Assembly: GCF_900142985.1 (NCBI RefSeq)
Contig: NZ_LT670849.1
Span: 2,790,001-2,854,000, forward strand
Origin: Bradyrhizobium erythrophlei
Lineage (GTDB): Bacteria; Pseudomonadota; Alphaproteobacteria; Rhizobiales; Xanthobacteraceae
Direction of reading: 5' to 3'
DNA: 64,000 nucleotides
The translations under genes and the position numbers were made by a program. Under the pieces are notes generated by a model. That model ran no database searches. It was not told the origin of the DNA and was given only the letters and a program-made list of their open reading frames with translations. Shown piece after piece: positions 15,608-24,651 of the stretch. How positions within the stretch are numbered: position 1 is the first letter of the stretch; every line of letters starts with the position of its first letter.

Positions 15608-17146
15608 ATGAACGCGAAGACGACCAACAAGAACGCCAATCTGTTTTCCCGCCTGTTCGACGGACTCGATGACCCGAAACGGCTTGCGATCGAAACCATC
15701 GATGGCACGCACATCAGCTATGGCGATTTGATCGCGCGCGCAGGCCAGATCGCGAACGTGTTGGTCGATCGCGGCGTGAAGCCCGGCGACCGCGTCGCGG
15801 CGCAAACCGAAAAGTCCGTGACTGGGCTCGTGCTCTATCTCGCAACCGTGCGCGCCGGCGCGGTCTATCTGCCGCTCAACACCGCCTATACGCTCAACGA
15901 GCTTGAATATTTCATCACCGACGCCGAACCGTCGCTCGTGGTGTGCGATCCGTCGAAAGCGGCCGGCATCGGCACCATCGCCGCGAAGGTCGGCGCCAAA
16001 GTGGAAACGCTCGGACCCGACGGCAAAGGCTCGCTCTCGGAAGCCGCCGACAAGGCGCGGCCCGAGTTCACCACCGTGCCGCGCGAGAACGACGATCTCG
16101 CCGCCATCCTCTACACGTCCGGAACCACCGGACGGTCCAAGGGCGCGATGCTGACGCACGACAATCTCGCCTCGAACTCGCTGACGCTGGTCGATTACTG
16201 GGGTTTCACGAGCAAGGACATCCTGATCCACGCGCTGCCGATCTATCACACCCACGGCCTGTTCGTGGCGAGCAACGTCACGCTGTTTGCGCGCGGGGCG
16301 ATGATCTTCCTGCCGAAGCTCGATCCCGACCTGATCGTCAAGCTGATGGCGCGCGCAACCGTCCTGATGGGCGTGCCCACCTTCTACACGCGGCTGTTGC
16401 AAAACCCCGCGCTGAACAAGGATTCCACCAAGCATATGCGGCTGTTCGTGTCAGGCTCTGCGCCGTTGCTCGCCGAAACCCATCGCGAATGGTTCGCCCG
16501 CACCGGCCATGCCGTGCTGGAGCGCTACGGCATGACCGAGACCAACATGAATACGTCCAATCCGTACGACGGCGAGCGCGTCGCCGGCGCGGTCGGCCAC
16601 GCGCTGCCCGGCGTCACGGTCCGCGTGACCGATCCCGACACCGGCAAGGAATTGCCGCGCGACGAGATCGGCATGATCGAGGTCAAGGGCCCGAACGTCT
16701 TCAAGGGCTACTGGCGAATGCCGGAAAAGACCAAGTCCGAATTTCGCGGCGACGGCTTCTTCATCACCGGCGACCTCGGCAAGATCGACGCCAAGGGCTA
16801 CGTGCACATTCTAGGACGTGGCAAGGACCTCGTGATTTCCGGCGGCTTCAATGTCTACCCCAAGGAAATCGAGAGCGAGATCGACGCCATGCCGGGTGTG
16901 ATCGAGTCCGCCGTGATCGGCGTGCCGCATGCCGATTTCGGCGAAGGCGTCACCGCGGTCGTGGTCTGCGACAAGAAGGCCAATGTCAGCGAGGCCTCCG
17001 TGCTGAAAGCGCTCGATGGACGACTGGCCAAATTCAAGATGCCCAAGCGCGTCTTCGTGGTCGATGAACTGCCGCGCAACACCATGGGCAAGGTGCAGAA
17101 GAATATTTTGCGCGAGACGTATAAGGACATTTACGCACGTAAATAA
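15608..17146 (+). CDS. matB: Malonyl-CoA synthetase
   Basis: A 512-residue member of the acyl-CoA synthetase (ANL) superfamily. It ligates malonate to CoA with ATP and can supply malonyl-CoA from free malonate. The P-loop ILYTSGTTGRSKGAM, the A5 motif YGMTETNM, the A7 motif TGDLGKID, the hinge GRGKDLVISGGFNVYP and the catalytic lysine in RNTMGKVQKN are all present. The overall sequence closely resembles the characterised Rhodopseudomonas palustris MatB as I recall it, including LPIYHTHGLF and HMRLFVSGSAPL. No malonyl-CoA decarboxylase gene lies nearby. Confidence 0.93.
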   Translation: MNAKTTNKNANLFSRLFDGLDDPKRLAIETIDGTHISYGDLIARAGQIANVLVDRGVKPGDRVAAQTEKSVTGLVLYLATVRAGAVYLPLNTAYTLNELEYFITDAEPSLVVCDPSKAAGIGTIAAKVGAKVETLGPDGKGSLSEAADKARPEFTTVPRENDDLAAILYTSGTTGRSKGAMLTHDNLASNSLTLVDYWGFTSKDILIHALPIYHTHGLFVASNVTLFARGAMIFLPKLDPDLIVKLMARATVLMGVPTFYTRLLQNPALNKDSTKHMRLFVSGSAPLLAETHREWFARTGHAVLERYGMTETNMNTSNPYDGERVAGAVGHALPGVTVRVTDPDTGKELPRDEIGMIEVKGPNVFKGYWRMPEKTKSEFRGDGFFITGDLGKIDAKGYVHILGRGKDLVISGGFNVYPKEIESEIDAMPGVIESAVIGVPHADFGEGVTAVVVCDKKANVSEASVLKALDGRLAKFKMPKRVFVVDELPRNTMGKVQKNILRETYKDIYARK

Positions 17147-17180
17147 TTCCGGCTACGAATTTTCCGTCGGGGGGAAGAAA

Positions 17181-17681
17181 GTGTTGAGCCGAGACAGCGC
17201 AGAAAGACTTGTTTTGTACCTGGAAGACGCCGAAGAGAACTTACAGCGTGCGCTCCTGGCCGTCTCCAGCTTTCCCAAGGAAGAGCGACAAAAATTTAGC
17301 AAATTGCTCTATCAGGCTGTCGCGGTACTGAATTCCGATGGCTGGAAACCGGTCTATGATGAGTACCCGGACCTTGCGCCGGAATATGAGAGCTTAGAAC
17401 CGCCGACCATCAACAGCGAATTAAGTTGGGATAAGGTTAGCCTTGAGCCTCCGCTTACCGCGGAGGATGTCGACGCGATTCTATTGCCTTTATTGCGGTC
17501 GCATTGGAAGAAAGTCATGCTCGTTGTCTACGAGGCGCGCGATAGTTGCATCATGCAAAGGTAATGGATCAGCCGCGAGGTCTTCGCCGCCCGGCTTCGA
17601 GGCTTGGCGGATCGAAATGAAATCGAGGGCATCGGCGACATGCGGATGTGGGGCCACAGCGAAGTGCGGCTGAAGGACTGA
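17181..17681 (+). pseudogene. DUF3658-like protein gene interrupted by an in-frame stop
   Basis: From GTG 17181 (after GGGGAAG) an ORF of 127 codons ends at TAA 17562-17564. In the same frame, with no shift, the next 38 codons read on to TGA 17679-17681 and encode WISREVFAARLRGLADRNEI followed by EGIGDMRMWGHSEVRLKD. The first part contains LTAEDVDAILLPLLRSHWKK. Together these resemble the two halves of a DUF3658 domain, whose C-terminus usually reads GD-x-x-x-x-x-SEVRL. The extended frame ends exactly where the convergent gene ends. It is likely a recent nonsense mutation or a sequencing error. The base composition is somewhat AT-richer than neighbours. Confidence 0.6.
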
Positions 17682-18536
17682 CTACTGCCCGTTCCACAGG
17701 CTGATCGCAAAACGCGTGCCGACGATCAGCAGATACGCGCCGTAACTGCGTTCCAGCGTCTTCTTCGACATCGCATGCGCCACCCGCACGCCGAGCGGCG
17801 CGGTCAGAAGGCTCATCGGCATCACCAGGATCGCGCCGATCAGCGAAACATAACCGAGCGCCAGCGGGAATTGCAGCGCCGCTATGTCGGGATAATGGGC
17901 GGCCGCCGGCCATCCCGCGTAGATATAGCCGAGCGCGCCCGGAATGGAGACCAGCACCGCGATCGCTGACGACGTCGCAACGCCCTGATGGATCGGCCGG
18001 CCGTAGAACGTCATCAGCAGATTGGCGAACAACCCGCCGCCAACGCCCATCAGCGTCGCCAGAAGCCCGACGCCAAGCCCGAAAACGCGCATCAGCGGTC
18101 CCTTGGGCAGGTCGTCGCCCAATTTCCAGTTTTCGTTGGCCGACAACAGCCGCACGGCGGCGAAATAGGCCACGATCACGAACACGATCTTGAACAGGCG
18201 TTCCGGCGCGTAACGCGCGATCACGCTACCGGCGAGCACCCCGATCAGGATTGGCAGCCACCAGGCCCGCAGGATTCCCATGTCGATGGCGCCGCGGGCG
18301 TGATGGGCGCGGTAGGAACTGATGGAGGTCGGAATGATGATCGCAAGCGAGGTGCCGACGCACAGCGGCATCCGCACCTCGAGCGGCACGCCGGCGAGGC
18401 GAAAACATTCGTAAAATACCGGGACCAGAATGGCACCCCCGCCGATTCCGAAGAGGCCCGCCAGAAATCCGGAAAGCGCGCCGACCGCCACCAGGAGCAG
18501 GGCCAGTTCGACCAGTTCTGAGACAGGAGCGATCAC
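17682..18536 (-). CDS. TauE/SafE family sulfite-exporter-like permease
   Basis: A polytopic membrane protein of about 284 residues with eight or so helices. The two family repeats begin with GFLAGLFGIGGGAILVPVFY and TLMGVGGGLFANLLM, the glycine-rich motifs typical of TauE/SafE (DUF81) transporters of sulfonates, sulfite or other organic anions. The start is taken at GTG 18536, which overlaps the end of the upstream small gene by 17 nt region; a longer reading from TTG 18602 is less likely. It is operonic with the small membrane protein and divergent from a LysR regulator. Confidence 0.85.
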   Translation of the reverse strand: MIAPVSELVELALLLVAVGALSGFLAGLFGIGGGAILVPVFYECFRLAGVPLEVRMPLCVGTSLAIIIPTSISSYRAHHARGAIDMGILRAWWLPILIGVLAGSVIARYAPERLFKIVFVIVAYFAAVRLLSANENWKLGDDLPKGPLMRVFGLGVGLLATLMGVGGGLFANLLMTFYGRPIHQGVATSSAIAVLVSIPGALGYIYAGWPAAAHYPDIAALQFPLALGYVSLIGAILVMPMSLLTAPLGVRVAHAMSKKTLERSYGAYLLIVGTRFAISLWNGQ

Positions 18537-18552
18537 GACGATGTCCCGCAAA

Positions 18553-18804
18553 TCATGCCAAGGTACCCGCGCCGTTGATTGCAAACGCGGCAAGGGTGGC
18601 AACCGCCGGCGCGCCTGCGATCACTGCAAATCTCAACAGCGCCAGTTGCGGATCGCTGCTCCCGCCAAACGACGCAACACCATCCAGCAAGAGGCCGATC
18701 ACCGAGAAAGCCAGCGGGCAAGCCAGCCCGGCTGCGGAGCGGAAGTTGCGGCGCGGCGCGGCGTGTGTGACGGGACGCCAAAGCGGATCGAAATGGTTGA
18801 GCAT
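18553..18804 (-). CDS. Small hydrophobic membrane protein
   Basis: An 83-residue product whose ATG at 18804 is preceded by GGAGG at 7-nt spacing, a strong site that argues the gene is real. After a basic start (MLNHFDPLWRPVTHAAPRRN) come two hydrophobic helices, AGLACPLAFSVIGLLLDGVA and ALLRFAVIAGAPAVATLAAFAI. It directly precedes and overlaps the region of the TauE/SafE start, suggesting coupled expression. The function is unknown. Confidence 0.6.
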   Translation of the reverse strand: MLNHFDPLWRPVTHAAPRRNFRSAAGLACPLAFSVIGLLLDGVASFGGSSDPQLALLRFAVIAGAPAVATLAAFAINGAGTLA

Positions 18805-18906
18805 GTGATGTCCTCCGGCGAGACAGGCATGACCATAGACTATTGCGAACTACGAGAGTATCAGCACATCTGAAAGAATAACTTGCGAAAATCGGAAGGA
18901 TCGACG

Positions 18907-19836
18907 GTGGACCAACTGGCCGCGCTGGCGACATTCGTGCGGGTCGTGGATGCCGGCAGCCTGTCCGGGGCCGCGCGATCGTTGCCGAGTTCGTTGACAT
19001 CCGTCAGTCGTCAACTCTCCGCGCTCGAGCGGCATTTCGGGACACAATTCGTGCGGCGCACGACGCGCCGCCTCGTGCTCACGGACGAAGGGCGGATGCT
19101 CTACGAGCGGGCCAGGGCCATCCTGGCCGAGCTCAAGCAAGTTGAAACCGCGTTATCGGCGAACCGCGAGGTACCGACGGGACGGTTGCGCATCAGTGCA
19201 CCCACGCTGATCGGCCGCATGCTGGTCGCGCCGGCACTGCCGGAGTTCCTGAGGCGCTATCCTTCGCTGTCGGTCGATTTGCAACTGGTTGACCGCACGG
19301 TGGACATGCTGGAAGAGGACATTCACGTTGCGCTTCGCGTCGGATACTTGCCGGATTCCCAGCTTGTCGCCCGCAAGCTCGGCGATATCCAGATGATCGT
19401 TTGCGCAGCGCCATCCTATCTGGAGCGGCGCGGCACGCCTACCGCGCCTGCCGAATTGACCGGGCACGATTGTCTCGCCTTCTCGGCCACGCCGGGCTTG
19501 AGCGAATGGCGCTTTGGCAGGCAAGCAAGGTCCGAAAGCAGGATTGCGATCTCGGCAAGGCTCTGGATCAATAGTCTCGACGCGCTGCTGCTTGCAGCAG
19601 AGGAAGGCGCCGGCATCGTGCGGCTGCCGTCCTGGCTGGTTCAGCGCAAACTCACAGACGGAAGCCTCGTGCGGATCCTCGAAGACCACGAGCCGCCGCG
19701 GTCGTCGCTGCATCTGTTGTTTCAGTCGGCCCGACTGGCCTCGCCCAAGACGCGCGTGTTCGCGGATTACCTCATCGAGCGATGGCGCCAGGCCGACCCA
19801 TTCGGGTCGCGCGGCCAGCGCGTTCTTCGGGCATGA
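18907..19836 (+). CDS. LysR family transcriptional regulator
   Basis: From GTG 18907, preceded by GGAAGGA, the product is 309 residues. The N-terminal winged helix-turn-helix (LAALATFVRVVDAGSLSGAARSLPSSLTSVSRQLSALE) is followed by the effector-binding domain with its two Rossmann-like subdomains (GRLRISAPTLIGRMLVAPAL onward). It is of the AaeR/DsdC-like single-family layout common for such regulators. It is divergent from the TauE/SafE operon across about 100 nt and probably controls it. In that gap the sequence TTGCGAA occurs twice (near 18842 and 18886), a possible operator. Confidence 0.88.
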   Translation: MDQLAALATFVRVVDAGSLSGAARSLPSSLTSVSRQLSALERHFGTQFVRRTTRRLVLTDEGRMLYERARAILAELKQVETALSANREVPTGRLRISAPTLIGRMLVAPALPEFLRRYPSLSVDLQLVDRTVDMLEEDIHVALRVGYLPDSQLVARKLGDIQMIVCAAPSYLERRGTPTAPAELTGHDCLAFSATPGLSEWRFGRQARSESRIAISARLWINSLDALLLAAEEGAGIVRLPSWLVQRKLTDGSLVRILEDHEPPRSSLHLLFQSARLASPKTRVFADYLIERWRQADPFGSRGQRVLRA

Positions 19837-20086
19837 CCGTTTCCCACGGCCGAACAAAGCGTTCTCGAGAACAAAACGTTCATGAATCGTGCTTCAGGTA
19901 TACCAGCAATACCACGCCTTCACGGGGATCAATCCGGCAATAATGCAAGGCTCATCTGAAGCTATGAATTGTCATTCGGAAGCTCGAGGATTCGCCATTG
20001 CACTGGCTGTTTCGACTTCGTAAATAGGAATCGTCTACCGCGATCCACGAAGGGCCGTGCGGAGGCCCGCTACCCCAAAGCCACCG
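19837..20086 (+). other. Upstream region of the sdh operon
   Basis: About 250 nt of lower GC that must contain the sdh promoter. Short dyads are visible, for example GGTATACC within 19897-19910 and CTTCAG / CTGAAG at 19891 and 19956. No convincing ORF is seen. Confidence 0.4.
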
Positions 20087-20485
20087 ATGACTGCCAGGAT
20101 CGAAAGACCGCTCTCTCCCCATCTGCAAACCTATCGCTGGACCCTGACGATGGCGCTTTCCATCGTCCACCGCGCGACTGGCATGGCGCTTTATTTCGGC
20201 ACGCTGCTGCTGGCCTGGTGGCTGATCGCCGCCGCCTCGGGACCGAGCGCCTACGCCCACGTACACACCTTTGTCGCCAGCATTTTCGGCCGCCTGATCG
20301 TATTCGGCTACACATGGGCGCTGTTGCACCATCTGTTCAGCGGCATCCGGCATTTCGTCTGGGATCTCGGCTACGGCTTCAAGGCCAATGAACGGGAAGC
20401 CATGACCTGGGGGGCGCTGATTGCCGGCATTGTGGCAACCATCCTGCTCTGGATCGTCGCCTATGCGATCGGAGGCGGCCGATGA
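20087..20485 (+). CDS. sdhC: Succinate dehydrogenase cytochrome b556 subunit
   Basis: A 132-residue membrane anchor of complex II, which passes electrons from succinate to ubiquinone in the inner membrane. The N-terminus [27 protein letters not shown] is the SdhC signature, three transmembrane helices follow, and the haem-ligand histidine is expected in the [13 protein letters not shown] region. The ATG at 20087 is chosen over 20057 by family length. The stop overlaps the sdhD start (ATGA). Confidence 0.95.
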   Translation: MTARIERPLSPHLQTYRWTLTMALSIVHRATGMALYFGTLLLAWWLIAAASGPSAYAHVHTFVASIFGRLIVFGYTWALLHHLFSGIRHFVWDLGYGFKANEREAMTWGALIAGIVATILLWIVAYAIGGGR

Positions 20486-20889
20486 GTGCGCCGAACAACG
20501 GGGCTGCGAAGTCGATGCGAACCCCGCTCGGCCGCGTTCGCAATCTCGGCGCCTCGCACTCCGGAACCACCGATTTCTGGCGTCAGCGCATCACCGCGGT
20601 CGCGATGGCGCTCTTGATCGTTCCGGTCATCGTGGTGGTGATGATGATGCTGGGCAGCAATCACGCCGCCGCCACCCAGACGCTCGGCTCGCCGCTGGTC
20701 GCCATCATTCTCCTGTTGTTCATCATCGCAAGCGCCTGGCACATGAAGATCGGGATGCAGGTCGTCATCGAGGATTACGTACATAACGAACAGCTGAAGC
20801 TCGCTGCGATCATGGCCAACAATTTCTTTTCTTTTGCGGTCGCGCTGGCCTCGATCTACGCGATCCTCAAATTGTCTTCCGGAGTGTAA
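20482..20889 (+). CDS. sdhD: Succinate dehydrogenase hydrophobic membrane anchor
   Basis: A 135-residue subunit with three membrane helices ([58 protein letters not shown]). The soluble start [25 protein letters not shown] is characteristic of alphaproteobacterial Sdh[18 protein letters not shown] contains conserved histidines near the haem and quinone sites. The gene overlaps sdhC by 4 nt, indicating translational coupling. Confidence 0.95.
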   Translation: MSAPNNGAAKSMRTPLGRVRNLGASHSGTTDFWRQRITAVAMALLIVPVIVVVMMMLGSNHAAATQTLGSPLVAIILLLFIIASAWHMKIGMQVVIEDYVHNEQLKLAAIMANNFFSFAVALASIYAILKLSSGV

Positions 20890-20891
20890 CG

Positions 20892-22721
20892 ATGGCCGAC
20901 GGTGCGAACGGCAAAGGCGGCCCCGCCACCAACGGCAAGGCCTATCCGATCGAAGATCACACCTACGACGTCGTTGTGGTAGGCGCGGGCGGCGCCGGCC
21001 TTCGTGCGGTGGTCGGTTGCAGCGAGGCCGGACTTCGAACCGCCTGCATCACCAAGGTCTTTCCGACCCGCTCGCACACGGTCGCCGCCCAGGGCGGCAT
21101 CTCCGCCTCGCTCGGCAACATGCATCCGGACGACTGGCGCTGGCATATGTACGACACCGTCAAGGGGTCGGACTGGCTCGGCGACCAGGATGCGATCGAA
21201 TACATGGTGCGCAACGCGCCCGAGGCGGTCTACGAACTCGAACATTGGGGCGTGCCGTTCTCCCGCACCGAAGACGGCAAGATCTATCAGCGGCCGTTCG
21301 GCGGCATGACGCTGGACTACGGCAAGGGCCAGGCACAGCGCACCTGCGCCGCCGCCGACCGCACCGGCCATGCCATGCTGCACACGATGTACGGTCAGGC
21401 GCTGCGCCATTCGGCCGAATTCTACATCGAATATTTCGCCATCGACCTGATCATGGATGATCAAGGCACCTGCCGCGGTGTGATCGCGCTGAAGCTCGAC
21501 GACGGCACGCTGCATCGTTTCCGCGCCCAGACCACCATTCTCGCAACCGGCGGCTACGGCCGTGCCTACGCTTCCTGCACCTCGGCGCACACCTGCACCG
21601 GCGACGGCGGCGGCATGACGTTGCGCGCCGGCCTGCCGCTTCAGGACATGGAATTCGTGCAGTTCCACCCGACCGGCATTTACGGTTCGGGCTGCCTCGT
21701 CACCGAAGGCGCGCGCGGCGAAGGCGGTTATCTCGTCAATTCCGAAGGCGAGCGCTTCATGGAGCGCTACGCGCCCTCCGCCAAGGACCTCGCCTCCCGC
21801 GACGTCGTCTCGCGCGCGATGACTATCGAAATCCGCGAAGGCCGCGGCGTCGGCAAGAAGAAAGACCATATCTTCCTGCACCTCGACCATCTCGATCCGA
21901 AGGTGCTGCACGAGCGCCTGCCGGGCATCTCCGAATCCGCGAAGATCTTCGCCAATGTCGACGTCACGCGCGAGCCGATTCCGATCCTGCCGACCGTGCA
22001 CTACAACATGGGCGGCATCCCGACCAACTTCCACGCCGAGGTATTGACCAAGAAGGACGGCGACGACAACGCCATCGTCCCGGGCCTGATGGCGATCGGC
22101 GAGGCGGCCTGCGTTTCGGTGCATGGCGCCAACCGCCTCGGCTCGAACTCGCTGATCGACCTTGTGGTGTTCGGTCGCGCCGCCGCGCTGCGGCTCGCCG
22201 AGAAGCTCACCGCCAATGCCAAGCAGCCGGACCTGCCAAAGGAGTCCACCGACATGGCGCTCGGCCGGCTCGATCACTATCGTCACTCGTCCGGCGGCAC
22301 GCCGACCGCGAAATTGCGCGAGAGCATGCAGCACGTGATGCAGAACAATTGCGCCGTGTTCCGTACCGGCGAGGTGCTGAACGAAGGCCAGAACCTGATT
22401 CACAAGGTCCATGGCGGCATCGGCGACATTTCGGTCTCGGACCGCTCGCTGGTCTGGAATTCCGACCTGATCGAAACCCTGGAATTCGACAATCTGATCG
22501 TGCAGGCCGTGGTGACGATGGATTCGGCCGCCAACCGCACCGAGAGCCGCGGCGCACATGCGCGCGAGGATTTTTCTACGCGTGACGACCAGAACTGGAT
22601 GAAGCACACGCTGGCCTGGATCGACGAAAAGGGTAACACCGCGATCGATTACCGGCCGGTGCACAACTACACCATGACCAACGACGTTCAATACATCCCG
22701 CCGAAGGCGCGGGTGTATTAA
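20892..22721 (+). CDS. sdhA: Succinate dehydrogenase flavoprotein subunit
   Basis: The 609-residue catalytic subunit of complex II, oxidising succinate to fumarate on the cytoplasmic face. The FAD fold motif GAGGAG is at residues 31-36, and His62 in [10 protein letters not shown] is the residue that carries covalent FAD in the family. The active-site regions [33 protein letters not shown] and [10 protein letters not shown] are intact. The length is normal. It lies 2 nt after sdhD and 14 nt before sdhB. Confidence 0.98.
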   Translation: MADGANGKGGPATNGKAYPIEDHTYDVVVVGAGGAGLRAVVGCSEAGLRTACITKVFPTRSHTVAAQGGISASLGNMHPDDWRWHMYDTVKGSDWLGDQDAIEYMVRNAPEAVYELEHWGVPFSRTEDGKIYQRPFGGMTLDYGKGQAQRTCAAADRTGHAMLHTMYGQALRHSAEFYIEYFAIDLIMDDQGTCRGVIALKLDDGTLHRFRAQTTILATGGYGRAYASCTSAHTCTGDGGGMTLRAGLPLQDMEFVQFHPTGIYGSGCLVTEGARGEGGYLVNSEGERFMERYAPSAKDLASRDVVSRAMTIEIREGRGVGKKKDHIFLHLDHLDPKVLHERLPGISESAKIFANVDVTREPIPILPTVHYNMGGIPTNFHAEVLTKKDGDDNAIVPGLMAIGEAACVSVHGANRLGSNSLIDLVVFGRAAALRLAEKLTANAKQPDLPKESTDMALGRLDHYRHSSGGTPTAKLRESMQHVMQNNCAVFRTGEVLNEGQNLIHKVHGGIGDISVSDRSLVWNSDLIETLEFDNLIVQAVVTMDSAANRTESRGAHAREDFSTRDDQNWMKHTLAWIDEKGNTAIDYRPVHNYTMTNDVQYIPPKARVY

Positions 22722-22735
22722 TCAGGCGAGCACAA

Positions 22736-23518
22736 ATGGTTGAATTCGCACTGCCGAAGAATTCGAGAATCACCAGTGGCAAGATCTGGCCGAAGCCGGC
22801 CGGCGCCACCGAGACTCGGGAATTCAAGGTCTATCGCTGGAATCCCGACGACGGCAAGAATCCCAGCATCGACGTCTATCATGTCGATACGCACGATTGC
22901 GGCCCGATGGTGCTCGACGGTCTGATCTGGATCAAAAATCACATCGACCCGACCTTGACCTTCCGCCGCTCGTGCCGCGAGGGCGTGTGCGGCTCCTGCG
23001 CGATGAACATCGACGGCCAAAACACGCTCGCCTGCACCAAGTCGATGCATGACGTGAAGGACGGCGCGGTGAAGGTCAATCCGCTGCCGCATCAGCCCGT
23101 CGTCAAGGACCTGGTGCCCGACCTCACCAATTTCTACGCGCAATACGCCTCGATCGAGCCGTGGCTGAAGACGACCACGCCGACCCCGCAACGGGAATGG
23201 CGGCAGAGCCACGAGGATCGCGAAAAGCTCGACGGCCTCTACGAGTGCATTCTGTGCGCCTGCTGCTCGACCTCCTGTCCAAGCTACTGGTGGAACAGCG
23301 AACGTTTCCTGGGACCGGCGGCGCTGTTGCAGGCGACCCGCTGGGTCACCGACTCGCGCGATGAGGCGACCGGCGAACGGCTCGACAATCTCGAGGATCC
23401 GTTCCGCCTCTATCGCTGCCACACCATCATGAACTGCGCCAAGGCCTGCCCGAAGGGTCTCAATCCTTCCGAGGCGATCGCCGAGCTCAAATTGAAGATG
23501 GTCGAGCGGCAGGTTTGA
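22736..23518 (+). CDS. sdhB: Succinate dehydrogenase iron-sulfur subunit
   Basis: The 260-residue electron-transfer subunit. The [2Fe-2S] cysteines are Cys80, Cys85, Cys88 and Cys100 ([12 protein letters not shown]...LAC). The first set for the [4Fe-4S] cluster is in [11 protein letters not shown] (171-181), and the remaining ligands for [4Fe-4S] and [3Fe-4S] are Cys228, Cys234 and Cys238 ([15 protein letters not shown]). All are present and the length is normal. It is the last gene of sdhCDAB; the methyltransferase follows closely. Confidence 0.98.
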   Translation: MVEFALPKNSRITSGKIWPKPAGATETREFKVYRWNPDDGKNPSIDVYHVDTHDCGPMVLDGLIWIKNHIDPTLTFRRSCREGVCGSCAMNIDGQNTLACTKSMHDVKDGAVKVNPLPHQPVVKDLVPDLTNFYAQYASIEPWLKTTTPTPQREWRQSHEDREKLDGLYECILCACCSTSCPSYWWNSERFLGPAALLQATRWVTDSRDEATGERLDNLEDPFRLYRCHTIMNCAKACPKGLNPSEAIAELKLKMVERQV

Positions 23519-23553
23519 GTCCGGCCCCGTTGGCCGGACGACCAAAAACAGCT

Positions 23554-24414
23554 ATGCATCGCTCGTTTCGCCACGAGGATGTCCAGTTGACCCCCAGCAA
23601 CGATCCAACGCCGCCGCCTTTCGGCGCATTTGCGCCGACGCCTGCGCAAGCCGCGGTCATCGCGCTTGCGCATCGCACTGGCATCAAGCGCGGTGCCTTT
23701 CGGCCCTGGCTCTCGCGCCTGATCAATTTGATCCGCAGCGGACCGGTCGATACGCATTACCAGGGCGCAGCATTCCGCTTCCACCATCTGGCCAGCGCCA
23801 CCGAGCGCGGCGCACTGTTCAATCCCGACTACAATCTCGACGAGCTGACATTCTTGCGGACGCATACGCCCGCAGGCGGCGTGTTCGTCGATGTTGGAGC
23901 GAATGTCGGCACTTATGCGATGGTTCTGGCCCAGCATGTCGGCGCGAGCGGCAAGGTGATTGCGATCGAACCGCATCCGGTGCCGTTCGACCGGCTTGCT
24001 TTCAACCGCGCCGCGTCCGCCTTTACGCAGGTTCGCCTGGTGGCGGCGGCGGCCTCGGCGTCCGACGGCGAGCTGATGATGGAGACCGACAGCGACAACA
24101 TCGGTGCAAGCCACGTCGTCATGGGCAAAGCGGGCAACCGCGCGTTCAAGGTGGCGGCGTTGCGGCTGCAACGCATCATTGATGAAGCCGGCGCCGACCA
24201 TGTCGACAGCCTGAAGATCGATGTCGAGGGGTTTGAGGATCGCATTCTCACGGCCTTTTTCGCACAGGCGCCGGAAAGCCTGTGGCCCCGCGCGGTGGTG
24301 ATTGAACATCTGTCGCGCGATGAGTGGGAGGATGACTGCATCGTTGACATGCAATCGCGCGGCTATTCGCAAATCGGCCGGACCCGCAGCAACACACTGT
24401 TGGCGCGCAGCTAG
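23554..24414 (+). CDS. FkbM family methyltransferase
   Basis: About 286 residues from ATG 23554. The SAM-binding core is clear: GGVFVDVGANVGTYAMVLAQ (motif I), KVIAIEPHPVPFDRLAFN (acidic loop), and later VDSLKIDVEGFEDRIL, the signature of the FkbM family. Such enzymes O-methylate sugars, lipids or secondary metabolites; the substrate here is unknown. The start is unsure, with TTG 23587 after GAGGA as an alternative. It lies just after sdhB and may be read through from it. Its TAG stop is within the terminal CTAG of repeat copy 4. Confidence 0.85.
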   Translation: MHRSFRHEDVQLTPSNDPTPPPFGAFAPTPAQAAVIALAHRTGIKRGAFRPWLSRLINLIRSGPVDTHYQGAAFRFHHLASATERGALFNPDYNLDELTFLRTHTPAGGVFVDVGANVGTYAMVLAQHVGASGKVIAIEPHPVPFDRLAFNRAASAFTQVRLVAAAASASDGELMMETDSDNIGASHVVMGKAGNRAFKVAALRLQRIIDEAGADHVDSLKIDVEGFEDRILTAFFAQAPESLWPRAVVIEHLSRDEWEDDCIVDMQSRGYSQIGRTRSNTLLARS

Positions 24415-24579
24415 TGGTCCGATTCTAACATTCGCATCCCTTCTCGGCAGACACGTTTGCGAATGTTAGAATCAAAGGACCACTAGCAAATTCAGGTTGC
24501 TAGTGGAGTTTTGGGATTTGACATTCGCTTGAAGAGCAAGCGGCCAACTGAGTAGCGAATGTCAAATCCACTCCACTAG
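24411..24579 (+). repeat. Composite double-hairpin element, copy 4 (B-A orientation)
   Basis: Hairpin B spans 24411-24486 (ends CTAGTGGTCC / GGACCACTAG, core GATTCTAACATTCGCA) and hairpin A spans 24500-24579 (ends CTAGTGGAGT / ACTCCACTAG-like, core GGATTTGACATTCGCT). The linker is CAAATTCAGGTTG, 13 nt. The right arm of B has an extra AAA and the left arm of A an extra TTTTG. This is the best-preserved copy. The first CTAG contains the stop codon of the FkbM gene. Confidence 0.92.
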
Positions 24580-24651
24580 AGCCATTCCGCGGGGAACATC
24601 GTTTTGCCGGCGTCGTTAGCTCTTCAGCACATCCTGAAGAGCCGCAATGCA

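Noticed and set aside
16451..16807. Antisense ORF inside matB
   Set aside because: No start signal and composition typical of antisense frames in GC-rich genes.
20856..22691. 611-codon minus-strand open frame opposite sdhA
   Set aside because: An antisense shadow of a highly expressed GC-rich gene, rich in His, Arg and Ala with no domain.
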